Assembly: GCA_020650975.1 (NCBI GenBank)
Contig: JAIPMN010002070.1
Location: 1 to 41,575 of the forward strand
Origin: Apostichopus californicus
Taxonomy: Eukaryota > Echinodermata > Holothuroidea > Aspidochirotida > Stichopodidae
Length of the DNA stretch: 41,575 bases
Direction of reading: 5' to 3'
Position numbers and translations under genes: made by a program. Shown here piece by piece: positions 11,341-23,544 of the stretch. The stretch's first letter is position 1; every line of letters begins with the position of its first letter. Below the pieces are notes generated by a model. The model was not told the origin of the DNA, searched no databases, and worked only from the letters and a program-made list of their open reading frames with translations.

Positions 11341-14300
11341 AGCACTGTGTTTTGTCAGTGGAAAGTACCGGGCGGAGAATAACTGTACCCTGCCCACACT
11401 GTACGTAGCACTTGCAAATGTGGCCACACACTAGCACATATACTTAATTCACAAGTGAGAAGATAAGTTTCTTATTTGTAGGACTAGCTGTATATGTTTG
11501 TATTACTGTATGTGTATCGCAGTCTATTGATACTTATACTATTGCTTTTTTTCCCGTTTACAACCTGTGTAAGCTGAAGTTCCGATTGTGGACAAAAAAT
11601 TCAATCCAATCAATAAATTCAATTCAATATGGCCACACGGATCTTAGTAGATGGATCTATTACTGTATGGCATTAGTATTGTTGTTGCATGTACATACTG
11701 TAAAGGTGGCACTATTCTACTTTGCTACAAGAAAATCCTCTTTTTACTTTGAAGAATTACCACCATGGTTACTTTTCAATAACTGTAATCATTGCAAAAT
11801 TCCCAAGAAAGATTAAGGGAATCGTTTTGTTACGTAGTTATTTTACAGATGTTACTAGAATATTATTATTATGTAGTTTGTGTTCACCGAAAAACCCCAG
11901 GGTTGAATTCCTCTTCCACAGGTGGGTGCAGTATCACTCTGATTGGTTGGCTCTCTACTCATTGCCACACAACTAACCGGTTCCAAAACTATAATTCAAA
12001 TCAATAATAAAAATAACACCAGTTTCTAATTAACTGTTTCATTTTTCTCTCATTCTTCTCAACAGTTCAAATCACACCTTCTATGCCTCTATTGTCATTT
12101 GTCTATGGAAAGGTGTGAACTTTTTAATGCATTTTATGTCATAAATGAGCAATTTTTCAATTTCTGTCAATTCTAGTGTTTCCCACTTACACTGCAATCT
12201 TAATCAGCTAAAATGTTATGGGATTTTAGGATTGATCAGTCCCAAAACCTAACCTAAAGTCAGGGCAAGAGATAAACTGCTTTAATACAAAATCCATGAG
12301 GAAGGAAAGTCACAAGTCAAAATTTCAAAGTTCATGCAAACTTTAATTTTAATTAACTATGAAGGTGGCATGCAACTACAAACGTACCCAAATGTGGCAA
12401 AACAGACAAAAACTACATGACACCCAAAGAACAAACAACACAAAACAAAAATATTGCAATCTTGAAAACCACAAAACAAACAGGAAGGAAAAAACATCAA
12501 AATATTCAAACAGGCCAACTGAACAACCACTTTAAGCAGGATTCTGTGCTTGACTCGAAATTTCCAATCGCATCACAATTTTCCTTCACAATTTAACTGA
12601 TATAATCTAACAAAAGGAAAAGTTGAAAAAACTGAGAAAAAAAAACATACAGTTGTGCCTTTTCACTTTTCAACTTGAACAGATGCTATCCTCACGAGAG
12701 AAAATCTGGCGAATTGGACCCGCCTATCGATCTTTTTTAAGTGACCCAGCAAAAAATTACAGATATTCATTTCTCATCTAAATTTCTAAATTTTTCACAT
12801 TTCTCTTCAAATTCTTCGTAGCATGATATCTGTAACCTGAGTCACTCCCCTTGGATGGTTCTATAATCAGCTACTGTACATTGGTGTTTTTATTTTATTT
12901 TTTCACTCTTTTACAGTGTGTGTATGTGGTATAACCATCAATAAAACATTTATGGTGGTTCCCTGAATGGTAGGGCACCTATATGGTAGGGCACCTATGG
13001 TATGGTCTTAGGGCGGCACCATGGAACAATTTCACACAATTCCACACACTCTCAATGAATGAGTAAAATGCAAAAGCATGAGACGATCAAGATGTGTCTC
13101 TCTGTAAGAAAGCAACATTGAATGAGTTTAATCACCAAATCCCCAGCATGCAGTTTTACAAGGTCTACTGTACTTTATGTCACTGTGCCGTTACAATAAA
13201 AAGAGCGTAATTTGAGAAATCCAATTATTTGAAGAATGGGAAACTTTTTTTTCTTCTTTTTAGCACACTTGTTTGTTGTGTGGTTTATCTCTCTTGAAGG
13301 TTCTGTTTATATTACAACATTTTCACAGGCAAAAATAACTTAATCGACATTTCAATAATTGGCCCCGGAGAAAATGACAGGGGAAGATGACATACTTAGA
13401 ATTATTCTTCCGCCATTTTCCTCTCTATACCCAAACCCATCTCTGTACACCTTCAATTCATATTAAATCTACAAAACTGTCATTTACAATCTTAATCCTG
13501 TCTGCCAATCTTCCAGTGTCTAAAATAACATTTAAATGTAGCCCAACAAAGACATTTCCAAACCTTCTGACCAAATCTAAGGACATTTTTTATCAAACAA
13601 TTTGTCTTTGTAGACAAACAGTACATGTGCGAATGATTACAAATGAAGAGCACACATCCTGTGTGAAAGCCATAAAGGTAGCTCTGCAAAAAAATATGAC
13701 CAAAAAAATGGGTGAAGATACTGAAAAACTATTCAAAAGTGAACCAAACAGATAGTAATGAAATAGACACAAAAAACCAAACAAAGGTGAAGAAAAAAGT
13801 TGCTGAATATGAATTCTAACAACAATGTGCTTGAGATGATAAATCCATTGTTCTCCATGCTCGATCAACAGTTTGCACTTGTACATGTACAGCTCGACAA
13901 ATCTTGTGTGGATCCGAAATTTGTCACAAAACCTTCGGCTACCGTGACGACCAGACACAGTGTGATGATGCAAGACGCAATTCGCCTACTGTATTTTTTT
14001 TTTGGCATGCAGTTTTGGGGGTTGCAAGAGCTTTACCCATCATGCATCTTACCTGTCGTAAAAGACTATTAGAACTGGTATCTGAGAAGCTGCCATTTGT
14101 GTGCTTCATACGCCCTTTCTTTCGAGCTCCTTTGCCAACAATCTGTGGTCCCAAAGGAAATTTTAGACAAGAGTGAGATAATATCATGATAAAGCTCTCA
14201 AAGACAGAGGAGGAGGGGGAGATGACAACTAAAACTGATGATGAGAGAAACGGGGAAGGTTGAGAGCTCCGCAAAAAAGAGAGAGAGAGAGAGAGAAAGA

Positions 14301-14910
14301 AAAGAAAGTACGGAGGAATACTGTAGGCTTGCCCATGATTAATATCAACCTGTTCCAAACTGAATGTGATGAATGTTACAATTCATCTCTTGGTCTCTTC
14401 CATCCACCTGCTGCGGCAGTTACAGTCGAATTATGGTGTTCGTAATTACGATACTATAGCAACTTATACTCTTGTGTTCAAATGTGACATCTTCAGCTGC
14501 AGGGATCTATTACTATATTGATGATCTTATCAAGTACATCAACTATAAATGTCAGTTATGTAGCTTTATCTAAAGACCTCTGTAGATGCAAACTGATTTT
14601 ATCGGGGAAAGTGGGGAAGTTGTTTGGTGCGACATATGCGTGTTTATGTTCCTATAAACATCCTCGGATTTATCACGCGTGATTATCAAGACTTCTCTTT
14701 ACAGAATAATGAAGTAAAAACCCCTGATGAACAGTATTGGCTGAAATACACATTTTGAGTTTTCTAACAATTCATATAAGCCTATGAGGCTTTTCACTGA
14801 GGAATGGTAGGGACAGTGTGAAGTTTGTTTTTAACATCATGCCAAATAACAGGTGGTACGTGAGATGATTAGTTAATAGTTACGCAAATGAAATGAACAA
14901 AGAAATTTTT

Positions 14911-14981
14911 GGGCTGGAACAGGATTTGAACCAGTAACATCTGGTTACAAGCCCTGGGCTCTACTATAAGCTATCCAGTCC
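14911..14981 (-). ncRNA. tRNA-Thr(TGT)-like pseudogene or SINE head
   Basis: The minus strand folds as a degraded tRNA: acceptor arms pair at six of seven positions, the D arm is GCTT/GAGC, the anticodon loop is CTTGTAA, and the T arm carries GGTTCAAATCC, matching a pol III B box. The anticodon stem pairs at only two of five positions, so it is unlikely to work as a tRNA. An inverted partial copy follows at about 15088-15110. Confidence 0.6.
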
Positions 14982-15087
14982 TTTGCTGATGATGTTCCTT
15001 ACATAGCCATATTTCTTTGCTGGGAGTGCCTGTCAGAAGTCAGTTATGTTCCTACCGTGTAACCAATGGTCACACCCTGCAGTCACT

Positions 15088-15110
15088 GACCGGTTCAAAC
15101 CCTGTTCTAG
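15088..15110 (+). repeat. Second tRNA-like B-box fragment, inverted relative to 14911
   Basis: ACCGGTTCAAACCCTGTTCT on the plus strand matches the minus-strand T arm of the tRNA-like sequence at about 19 of 22 positions. The rest of a cloverleaf is not recognisable here. The two may be remnants of one tRNA-derived SINE family. Confidence 0.5.
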
Positions 15111-15625
15111 TCAGACTGTCAATTTTCGAGAGCTTGTTTACAATTTCCGAGTCAGTTTTATTACTAAAAAAACTGACCGTGATAATGTTAAAGGACGTAC
15201 AGAAAGAGCTATTACTGGAATATAATACAAAGTATACTATGGACTGTAATGGTTGTTACTTCCCTGCCCAAACTGAAACATCTTTATTACAGAACAAAAA
15301 TTTACAACTATGTTGTCTGTGGTTACAGATTAAAGGTGAACTCCACCGCTTGTCTGGATAGCAAATATAGCCGCAATGGTACTTCGTACAGTATATGACT
15401 ATATGACATTGCTAACTGAGGCCCAGGTACACTGTCCAAAGGTCCATGGATACAAACTGAGCTACAGGGTGTGGTGCAAGCACTGTCCAATACAGAATGC
15501 AAAAGGGACCACCGCAGAATAAAAACATTCAAGTATACAGTATACTGCAGTATATGCCATTGCTGTACCCAATAAGTGTACAATTATATGAGAATGGAAA
15601 AACTTGTTAATACAAGCATGCTTAC

Positions 15626-15795
15626 CAATCTTTTCTAACAGACACACTGCACATCTCATATATAGGTCATTTATATTGCAGTATAACTTTAAATTTACAG
15701 TAGAAATGGCAGTCAAATCCACTATTTGTGTGGAAAGCCGAGAGGAATTACATGTCACATAATCATCAACAATTATGCTCATTTTTCGTGACATT
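15626..15795 (-). CDS. Internal coding exon, 170 nt
   Basis: The minus strand is open for 56 whole codons from MSRKMSIIVDDYVTCNSSRL to a Cys-rich end (RCAVCLLEKI), flanked by an AG at 15797-15796 and donor ATTG|GTAAGC. One base precedes the first codon and one follows the last, so it enters in phase 2 and leaves in phase 1, matching the Ala codon completed by exon 8202. The peptide has alternating hydrophobic residues (TQIVDLTAI, VNLKLYCNI) typical of beta strands. The acceptor tract (aatttactcaggtctatag) is only moderate, and the true 5' edge could differ. No match to a named family is claimed. Confidence 0.6.
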
Positions 15796-16489
15796 CTATA
15801 GACCTGAGTAAATTATTTTGTATGTGTCTACCATGAACGCATTCATAAGACAAAGAATGCACAATACAGACTTGAATTACTTTGTAACCTTGCAAAGGGC
15901 GCAGAGACACAATTAGTCCAAATAATACGCACATAATATGCTGGATTAACAGTATTGGAAAACACTCAGAAAAACACAAGTACAGAATGCTTCCAAAGAC
16001 CTATCAAACCAAGATATGTGTAGTGTTTTCATCAAACCAAAAAATTGTGTAGTATTTTCAAAGATGTATAGGGGAAAACGCCAGTTTGGCAGGAGGCTAT
16101 TAACATACAACAAGTGTTTTGATTACAAGATTAAGAGCAACATTAATTTATTTTGGGTTAAATTAGTGTTTTAGGTAGAATTAAGTTCCTTACAAAAAAA
16201 TTCTGCATAATATTTAGATCATTCCAGATCCCTCTTTTTACCAGGAATTACAGGAAAAATATTTTCTTATATGTTTATAATTTCCATCTACTGAATAAAA
16301 AAACATGCACACATGCATTCTTGAGCTGATGTAATTTAAGCAACATTTGAGGATTTACTCACTAATTTTACCCAATCTTACAGGAATTTATTCAATATAT
16401 AAAGAGGTACAATTGGTCAAATTTAAAAAGTATACAGTATAGGCTCTTGAATTTACATTAGCAAAAAACTAAAGTAGGACTCTACTCAC

Positions 16490-16499
16490 TTCCAAACAA
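16490..16499 (-). CDS. Tentative 10-nt microexon
   Basis: Exon 17925-17878 leaves phase 1, while exon 15795-15626 expects one incoming base (phase 2), so 3n+1 bases are missing between them. On the minus strand the 10 bases TTGTTTGGAA lie between a T-rich acceptor ending acaaag and a strong donor GAA|GTGAGT. They supply exactly one base beyond a multiple of three and would encode Val-Val-Trp-Lys across the two junctions. Ten-base exons are rare, and a longer missed exon is a serious alternative. Confidence 0.3.
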
Positions 16500-17260
16500 C
16501 TTTGTAAAATCAGATATATGTTAAAAAAATCTTTATCATTTCTGTTTATTACTTTACAAGCTCTTATGAACCACATTACAATATTATAACAGGAGTTTTG
16601 TCCCAAACATCAAAAATAGACTGAATTTGTGAGAAAGAAAACAAATGCCGCTTTAAACTGTTTCGACCATCGGTTGGCGTCTGAGTAATCCCAAATCCCC
16701 CTGGCAGGCCTCTAGATCAGATTACCATGGTAACTGCTGTCTGCTTGTGAATAGACACAACTTAACACTGTAAAGAAACTTGTATTCTAAACATGCATTT
16801 TTTTTCTTCTTTTCTGTTACACTGCATACATTAACTTCTCGATTCCAACAAGCAATATATGAGCAGTGCGGTTGTAAACAGCCTACACTAATATTAATGG
16901 GATCTCTTCTGAGGTTTTTGTCGATGTCAGATGGCTGCACGCTAAGTGAACAGTTCCGAATGTCATCAAACCGAACCCACACTCAGGGATTGTCTTACTC
17001 AAATACAGTACTACAGTATTAGTTTCGACTTTCTTGTATATTTTATTCTCGCTGTTACATAAATTTTGAGACACGTGGAAGAGGGATTTTTGAGGTAAAT
17101 TGAGACTATTTGTAAGCTGAAAAGAACTTTGTAAAATGTTTCATAGAATCGTCAATAGAGTGACGGCTGTTACTGTAGTTAGTTGCCCCATTTATGGGAA
17201 AATTTCAAACCAGCAATTTGGTAGCTAAATCTCAAAGGTAACACAGGGCAAATTTGTAAT

Positions 17261-17530
17261 AGTCATGTATATATACCAGGCAACCAAATTTCTGCTCGAA
17301 CCACCAAAAGCAGCTTTGAAAGTTTTGATGTTTACTTCAAATTCAGATTGCATTTTCACTGAATACTCCAACAATTGGTAAAATGATTAATTGGTATCAC
17401 GCTCCAGACATCCATCACTAAAGGGTAGTTCTACTGGTCCAAAGCTGTTGTTCTATTTACCAAAACTATACAACTCCCCTACAGTGTATTTCTTTGTTAT
17501 TTTGCTACAATTCTTTCAGACAACCAAGTT
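17261..17530 (+). repeat. Dispersed repeat, copy A
   Basis: It shares ordered blocks with 31593-31835: CAAATTCAGATTG, GGTAAAATGAT, GTTCTATTTACCAAA, CTCCCCTACAGTGT and TGTTATTTTGCTACA. Spacing is preserved within a few bases. There are no obvious terminal inverted repeats and no ORF. Confidence 0.65.
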
Positions 17531-17877
17531 TGCCATTCACACAACAAAATAATAAGGTAAATAATAATAATTATAAGGTAAATAACCTGGTTGTATGAGG
17601 GACAACTGAGAAAATCCTTAAAAATTTACCCCATAACACAGGTGGGGGGTGGGGTGGGAGAGAGACAATGTGGGAAGAGAGGGAGCATGGCCAGAAACCT
17701 TCAAGTATATACAATTTACAATGGTGCAAGTACATTATTTCAAACTACGTTGAGTATATATATACTGAAATGATTTATAACCAGAGTTGACGCGATAAAG
17801 ATTACACAGATTAATTGAACAGGGTCGAGATCCATAATCCTAACGAGTAACAATCAGTGAAGCTAATGGATACTCAC

Positions 17878-17925
17878 CCTCTGCCTCGCTGTTCTCGCAG
17901 CAGGCATTATCTGTGCTTGTCTGGA
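17878..17925 (-). CDS. Internal coding exon, 48 nt, acidic and Cys-containing
   Basis: The minus strand shows an excellent donor (GCAGAGG|GTGAGT). Upstream, 48 nt are open when two bases complete the codon left by exon 23502, giving Val then QTSTDNACCENSEAE and one leftover base. The segment is more GC-rich than its surroundings, as expected for coding sequence. The acceptor needed for this phase (tctgttgaaaggaag) is weak; a neighbouring AG four bases upstream gives the same peptide frame but the wrong phase for the previous exon. The short acidic, low-complexity peptide looks like a loop or linker rather than a domain core. Confidence 0.5.
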
Positions 17926-18520
17926 CTTCCTTTCAACAGATATATACACCTATATATATCGCTAAGTAATATCCAATTGATAATCCTTACAGATGTAACA
18001 GCTCATAAAACATAAATCGTCAGATACGCAATTCACTAGACTGTTATCCTTACAAGTGGAATGCATATATCTACAGTACTTAGACATTAAAACATGTCTG
18101 TCAGTGAGCACTGCATAAAAAAACCTGACGTCAAAACGGAGTATTGATTGAGTGTTCTCCCGTAATGGGCACATCTGGTGTTGCACTAATAAACCAGTGC
18201 TGGACTTAAACAAAGCACATTTTCACAACTCTCTTTTGTTTACCTACAATATGTGTGAATTAAAAAAAAAATGGTATCAGTTCTTTTGTCACTTCTAGAA
18301 AGGTGTTAAGCTGATGTTATTTAATTCCCACAAACATGTAAAAGTACAGGTATAGATAAGAACAACAAAAAAAGAGAGAGAAAAAACCAGCATGCAAAAA
18401 TGCATTGTGGTTTCGATGATGAAACACGAGCAGTTTTCTTCATGAATCTGACATAATGTTTGATCTTAGTAACACAGTGAAAAGCAGTGTGATGTGACAA
18501 ACAATAAATTCACAGGCTGT

Positions 18521-19575
18521 CCTGAAATGACCATCGACCTCAAGAACAGACTTCTTGTTACTAAATGTGATACATCAACATACTAAATATGACATCTGTC
18601 CTTGCTAAAATATTGTGTAAACATGGTTTTCACAATTTGACCCCTGGTGAACGCAAATGATCATTGATCTCCGCAAACAACATTAGGCTTCTTTTCCTTT
18701 ACTCAATGTGGTACAAGAACATACCAAATATGTGATCTGTCCAAGCTTCTCTTGCGAAATTATGTTTAGGAAGGTGCGTTAGTGTACACATAGAGAGACA
18801 AGTTAGAGGGGAGTGCAGTAAATGTTTGGCGTTTGTTGAATTCAAATGACCTTTGACCTCCACCAAATACAATAGGCTTCTTTTATATCAATGTTATACA
18901 CCTTCATACCAAGTATGAGATCTGCCCAAGCTTCCAATATTGAGATACTGTATCAGGTTTCAAAATTTGACCTCTGATGACCCAAATGACCTTTGAACCT
19001 CACCAAAAACAATAAGTTTCTGGTACTCAATGTGGTACTTCTACATACCAATCATGAGGTCTGCCCAAGCTAGAGATATCGTGTTTACAAGTTTTTAACA
19101 ATTTGACCCCTGGTGACCCCAAATGACCTTTTACCTCCACAAAAAAACAATAAGCTACTTGTACTTAATGTTATACACCTTTATACCACGTATGAGATCT
19201 GCCCAAGCTTCCAATAATGAGATATCATGTTTACAAGGTTTTCACAATTTGACCACTGATGACTTCCAACAAAACAATAGGCTTCTTGTACTCATTGTGG
19301 TACTCCTATGCATCAAATATGAGGTCTGCCCAAGCTTCCCTTCTTGAGATATCGTGTTTACCAGGTTTATACAATTTGACCCCTGTTGACCCCAAATGAC
19401 CTTTGACCTCCAAAAGAAACAATACACTTCTTACACTCAATGTGGTTCTTCTACACACCAAATATGAAATTTTTCTGACCTTCCCTTAAATTTCAGATAT
19501 TGTGTTTACAAGCTGGGCGTCACAAACTCACACACACACATACTTACACACATACTGTACGCCAAAGGTTACAAA
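18521..19575 (+). repeat. Tandem block of about seven 125-145-bp units with a CA-rich end
   Basis: Units carry ATTTGACCCCTGGTGACCCC, AAATGACCTTTGACCTCC, AATAGGCTTCTTGTACTCAA, TATGAGATCTGCCCAAGCTT and GAGATATCGTGTTTACAAG in that order. Clear unit starts are near 18632, 18961, 19099, 19243 and 19369. The last unit runs into AAGCTGGGCGTCACAAACTC and a CA tract, the same kind of ending as the block at 24322-25135. Similar sequences are common in echinoderm genomes. No coding frame spans it. Confidence 0.8.
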
Positions 19576-22500
19576 TTATCATCAAAACCAAAAAGACATG
19601 AAGAACCAAGTCCATCCATATATAACAGAACTACATATATTTTAACAGCAGAGTTGGTGTCTGAAATTATATATTTCATATTACATACAATTTAAATATT
19701 ATCATGCTAAAATTTTCAGAATGTTTTCACAAATACGGAATACCGATTTATATCACTGCTTTAAATTAGTCTTATACAGTTTATATTAGTCTTGTACTGT
19801 AAGCCATATATATATTTTTGTTTGTCATCCTAGCGATTTTCTTATGAAACTCTCATGGATTGTAAGGATGGCAAAATTTTTAATATTTTAATAAAAGTAT
19901 CTGAGAGGCAAATGTTTCGAAACAAGTTGGAATCATTAAATAATCTACAAAATTGCTTTTGGAAATTTATAGATATAGATGGGAATGTGAATGAGTATGA
20001 ATATTCATAGCTTAATGATATTACAATTTGTCAGCCTCATTACAGCATTTCTTCCTCTCCATAACTTTGCAGTTTTGTATGTAAATACAATTAACGTGCA
20101 AAGAAAAACACTCCACTGTAGTAGTCATTTCTTACTGCGACTGCTCCCTTAAAAGTTCTCCCCTAGATACATACTTCACCGAGTCCTCTAATGAAGAATA
20201 GGTACTGTACATACATATTGAGCAGCAGTAGTTCAATACTGCAGAACACACACCAGCTGTAGACTGCGGGCTTCGTCTTTCGAAGAAACATAGGGTATTA
20301 CAAACTGAAGATATGATTAGGAAAACTTCACAGCTGCCTCGTCTGCTTGCGACAGACGAGGATGTTCTTATTGATGTGTACACCCCACGTTGAATATCGC
20401 TAACTTTCACTCGCTCATCAAATTAATAAGGCAATTTACTGCGTACCTCAGCGCTGACTGGCTGTGGACGTACTGTGTAGTCTTGACTCACAGAAGAAGA
20501 ATAGGCTGAGAAATAGCTCTTAATCACTGTGTGTATGTACGATGGTTCACTTGGAAAAATCCTGTATAAAGCTGTATACGAAACGATGATATGTGCAATT
20601 GGCTGTATATATATACATACAGTAATATATACAGTATACAGTGTACATATATACAGATCAGTAGGCAACTAATTATATTATTAGACCACTTGAAAAGGAA
20701 AGGCACACAGTGTTTGACGTAATGAGAGATTTTCTCTGCATGTGAAATTTCGGGGTGTGGCTTGTGTTTTTTTTATTTCATCTTCAGTTTTAAGTGCCCA
20801 AACTACATTCTGTTAATGTGTTTATACTTATGTAATTTTAATGATATGACACTTGTTTTATTCTAAATTTCAAATTACTAATATCCATAAAATACTACTG
20901 CTGCTGATAGTATTTGATTTGTAATACTAATTTCATGTGATTCATCTAATCAAGATGATCTGACAGTTGATCAAACTAGGACAAACCTTCACATTTTCTT
21001 ATCATATGAAAATATCTAATAATAATAAATATCTCTTTCATATAACGAACAGAGAGATAAATTTATGAAGAAGTTCTGTTTCCCAATGTAAAGTTCATAG
21101 AGATACATGTACAGACCTGAAAACAGAATATTATGAGTCCAGATAGTTTACCACATTTCTATCACAACTGATTCTCAAGAACCTCATGAAAATCACCTCA
21201 TATTAGGGTTGGGCGATATATCGAAAATTATTATTATCGCGATAATTTTTTTTCAAGATGATATTTTTTGAGGATTGAACAAATGACGATAATTTTTGTG
21301 AAAGAAATTTGAAATAAATGTGATTATCCTTTCTCCGTTTTATGTGTAAATGTTATTCTAGCATTCCATTGTTAAGAAAGTTGAAAAGAAATAAAGTTTA
21401 TCAACTTCATTTACTGACTTTTGAACTTCGTAAAAACCCGTCCTTTACAACATTCACTGTATAGAGAACAAAACTCTGAAAATCATCACAGAAATTACCA
21501 ATTGTGTACGAAAAGTAAGTTGGTACACCTTTCAAATTTTACGAAAGATCGAGCAAAATACTCGAAAAATTCACGCGAAACTGGCATATCGTGCTAAATG
21601 CAACTAATGTCATGTAAACAAGGCTCTAGTACACCCATTTATGAATAAACCATAAGACCACATCTGGTGTTAAGCGGGGGGAAAAGAAAGTATTTTCTAG
21701 AATTTCCCAAAAAAAGGAAAAATTAATATCCTACCATAGTTAAATGTATAGTAAATAGCCTAACCACTTCGTCGGTTACGGATCTCACGTAACAACAAAA
21801 ACACAACTAATTGTATTTTGCGAAGTTGACGTTCTCTACAAGGACATGGAAACAATATTTAGCATTTAGTTAATCATGCCAAGTGGCCTAAAACATGGGA
21901 TTACAAGGTTTACTTTCATAAAGATGGCCATACTGTAGCTATTAGGGCCTTCATATCGTGCTATGTCTGTATGGTATAGACTGTGCCTCGTGTATCATGG
22001 GGAATAGATTGTTTTTCATGCGGAGGAGTCAGTTGGCTTGAGGTGTGTTTTACTTACCTTAATGTTACGGGGATATTTACCTACTTGTCTTGAACGTCTA
22101 AGATAATATTTCGCATAACTTTACCGATCCTTTACTGACTGACCTAATTAAATCTAGAGTGGAGTCAAAATAGTTTACTCCATGAAAAGTTTTTTTTGGA
22201 AACGTGCCAAAAATGTTAACAAACAGGTGTTAGACAGGGGGGTTGTTTGGCAAGGTACCTGGGAAAATTTGCTGCACATGTAGCCTACCGTGATATTTAA
22301 GTAGGGTAAAACACTGCAGTTGTAAACTGATGTACGTATAGTGCACGCTGTTCATTGTTAGGCAGTCTAGAAACGGGGCTTTGCCGAACGTAGTTTGTTT
22401 CATAATATCGACAGTTTTGTAAGTTAAACTTTTTAAAGATTGTAAGACAGAGATTAAATCTCTTTTCATTTTATCACATAATATAGCTACTCTAACTTGT

Positions 22501-22609
22501 CATTTTAAAATTTTCATCAGTTTCGTGACAATTTCAATTCAAAAAGTTGTCAGTATTTTGAATCCTCAACTGCGAATTTTTTATCGCCAGACACGCAAAA
22601 ATACTAAAA

Positions 22610-22700
22610 TTTTCCAGGGGCCTTCGCCCCCTGGTCCCCACGAGGGGTTCCATCCCTTGACCCCACCGGGGCCCTAAGGCGGGCCCCTGGACCCCACGCC
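22610..22700. repeat. GC-rich CCCC-TGG block within the hAT-like element
   Basis: The words GGGGCCTTCGCCCCCTGG and GGGCCCCTGGACCCCACG contrast sharply with the AT-rich surroundings. Similar blocks of this type occur inside many animal DNA transposons; its role is not known. Confidence 0.6.
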
Positions 22701-22766
22701 AATATGCTCGCACGCAACGCGTGCTCGGTGTGTTCGCTGCGCGAAAACACCGGTGGGAGATCGGCA

Positions 22767-22804
22767 GTTGTTTTTAGTGTGTTCGCGAACACACTAAAAA
22801 CAAC
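22767..22804. repeat. Perfect 38-bp palindrome
   Basis: Two 19-base arms, GTTGTTTTTAGTGTGTTCG and its exact reverse complement, meet with no spacer about 90 bp from the right end of the hAT-like element. It has no mismatch, unlike most of the element. Confidence 0.95.
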
Positions 22805-23501
22805 AAGGACAAATTATCGTAATTATCGAAATATCGCGATAATTTTTGAACTTTTTATCGTGACGTTAAAGAGCAAATATCGCCCAACCCTACCTCATAT
22901 TTTATCTTCGAAAAGTTCAAAAAGATAATGAAGTCCACAAGAAAAGTACCCTTCTAGGCACTTTGCGTTGTGGAATGCAGAGGACCACTGACAGTTTAGC
23001 GACCGGCTACTAAGCTTGTATATTTCCATGTTTAAGTTCATACTGCAACACTAGAATCTCATGCTAGTCTACAACACATATCACAGATGGTGTACAGGTG
23101 GTGTACACACTGTAGACCTAGCCTACTTTGCATTTGAAAAAAGGCCAATGTGGTTCAGTGGGAGAGGGGGGGGGGGGAGACCAGTGGTAAAACGCTAGCG
23201 ATTCTGGCAGATTAAGAAAATTACAAAGGGCATGATTTTAGCATAGATATGATGTTATTAGAGCTTGATGTGTGAAGTTAACACTGCAAACAATAGGCTA
23301 AGCTGACTCAGTACTACTCTCGACATACACAGAATATGGAGTAATGTACTTGCTCGTAATTAACATCTGGACACAGGGTTGCATAAGTTTAGTGCATAAT
23401 TAGAACACAGTTCTAAATGCTTATGTAATGAGTGACTTGTCTCCTGGTAGTCATATAACGATTGAAATGAATTATGACAATGTTCTTGAGAAGATCTCTA
23501 C

Positions 23502-23544
23502 CTGTCTCCAACTCAATCAAATAACCTTTCCCATCTGCTTCGGC
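23502..23544 (-). CDS. Short internal coding exon, 43 nt
   Basis: The minus strand has acceptor atttttgccaattcttgtag, then 43 nt, then donor ACAG|GTAGAG. Only the frame that starts on a codon boundary is open; it reads AEADGKGYLIELET plus one base, a compact Gly/acidic turn followed by alternating hydrophobic residues, as in a beta hairpin. The two other frames meet a TGA. Incoming phase 0 matches exon 33100-33069 and outgoing phase 1 matches the exon at 17925. It lies about 600 bp to the right of the hAT-like element, so that insertion is intronic. Confidence 0.6.

Larger units (their letters stand above)
8203..15625 (-). other. Long intron, 7.4 kb
   Basis: It separates exons 15795-15626 and 8202-8049, whose phases fit directly. 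It holds the 22-bp minisatellite, the ACATGT satellite, the tRNA-like pair and a GA microsatellite at 14278-14300. Frames of 120-139 codons near 13.4-14.4 kb show no recognisable product. A purine-rich, less AT-rich patch at 8400-8720 with two ACAG|GTAAG words on the plus strand is unexplained. Confidence 0.5.
21204..22892. mobile_element. Non-autonomous hAT-like DNA transposon, 1689 bp
   Basis: The ends are perfect 16-bp inverted repeats (TAGGGTTGGGCGATAT at the left, its complement at the right), flanked by an exact 8-bp direct repeat CCTCATAT at 21196-21203 and 22893-22900. An 8-bp target duplication is the hallmark of the hAT superfamily. Both subterminal regions carry ATCGCGAT-centred palindromes (21233-21246 and 22831-22847). 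The interior has no frame that looks like a transposase, so it is taken as non-autonomous. It inserted in the intron between exons 23502 and 17925. Confidence 0.85.

Noticed and set aside
13387..14358. Overlapping frames of 120-139 codons on both strands
   Set aside because: Compositionally biased (Ser/Phe/Leu or Lys-rich), no recognisable motif, no fitting splice boundaries, and they overlap each other.
14911..14981. Functional tRNA-Thr gene
   Set aside because: The anticodon stem pairs at only two of five positions and the acceptor has a mismatch, so a pseudogene or SINE head is more likely.
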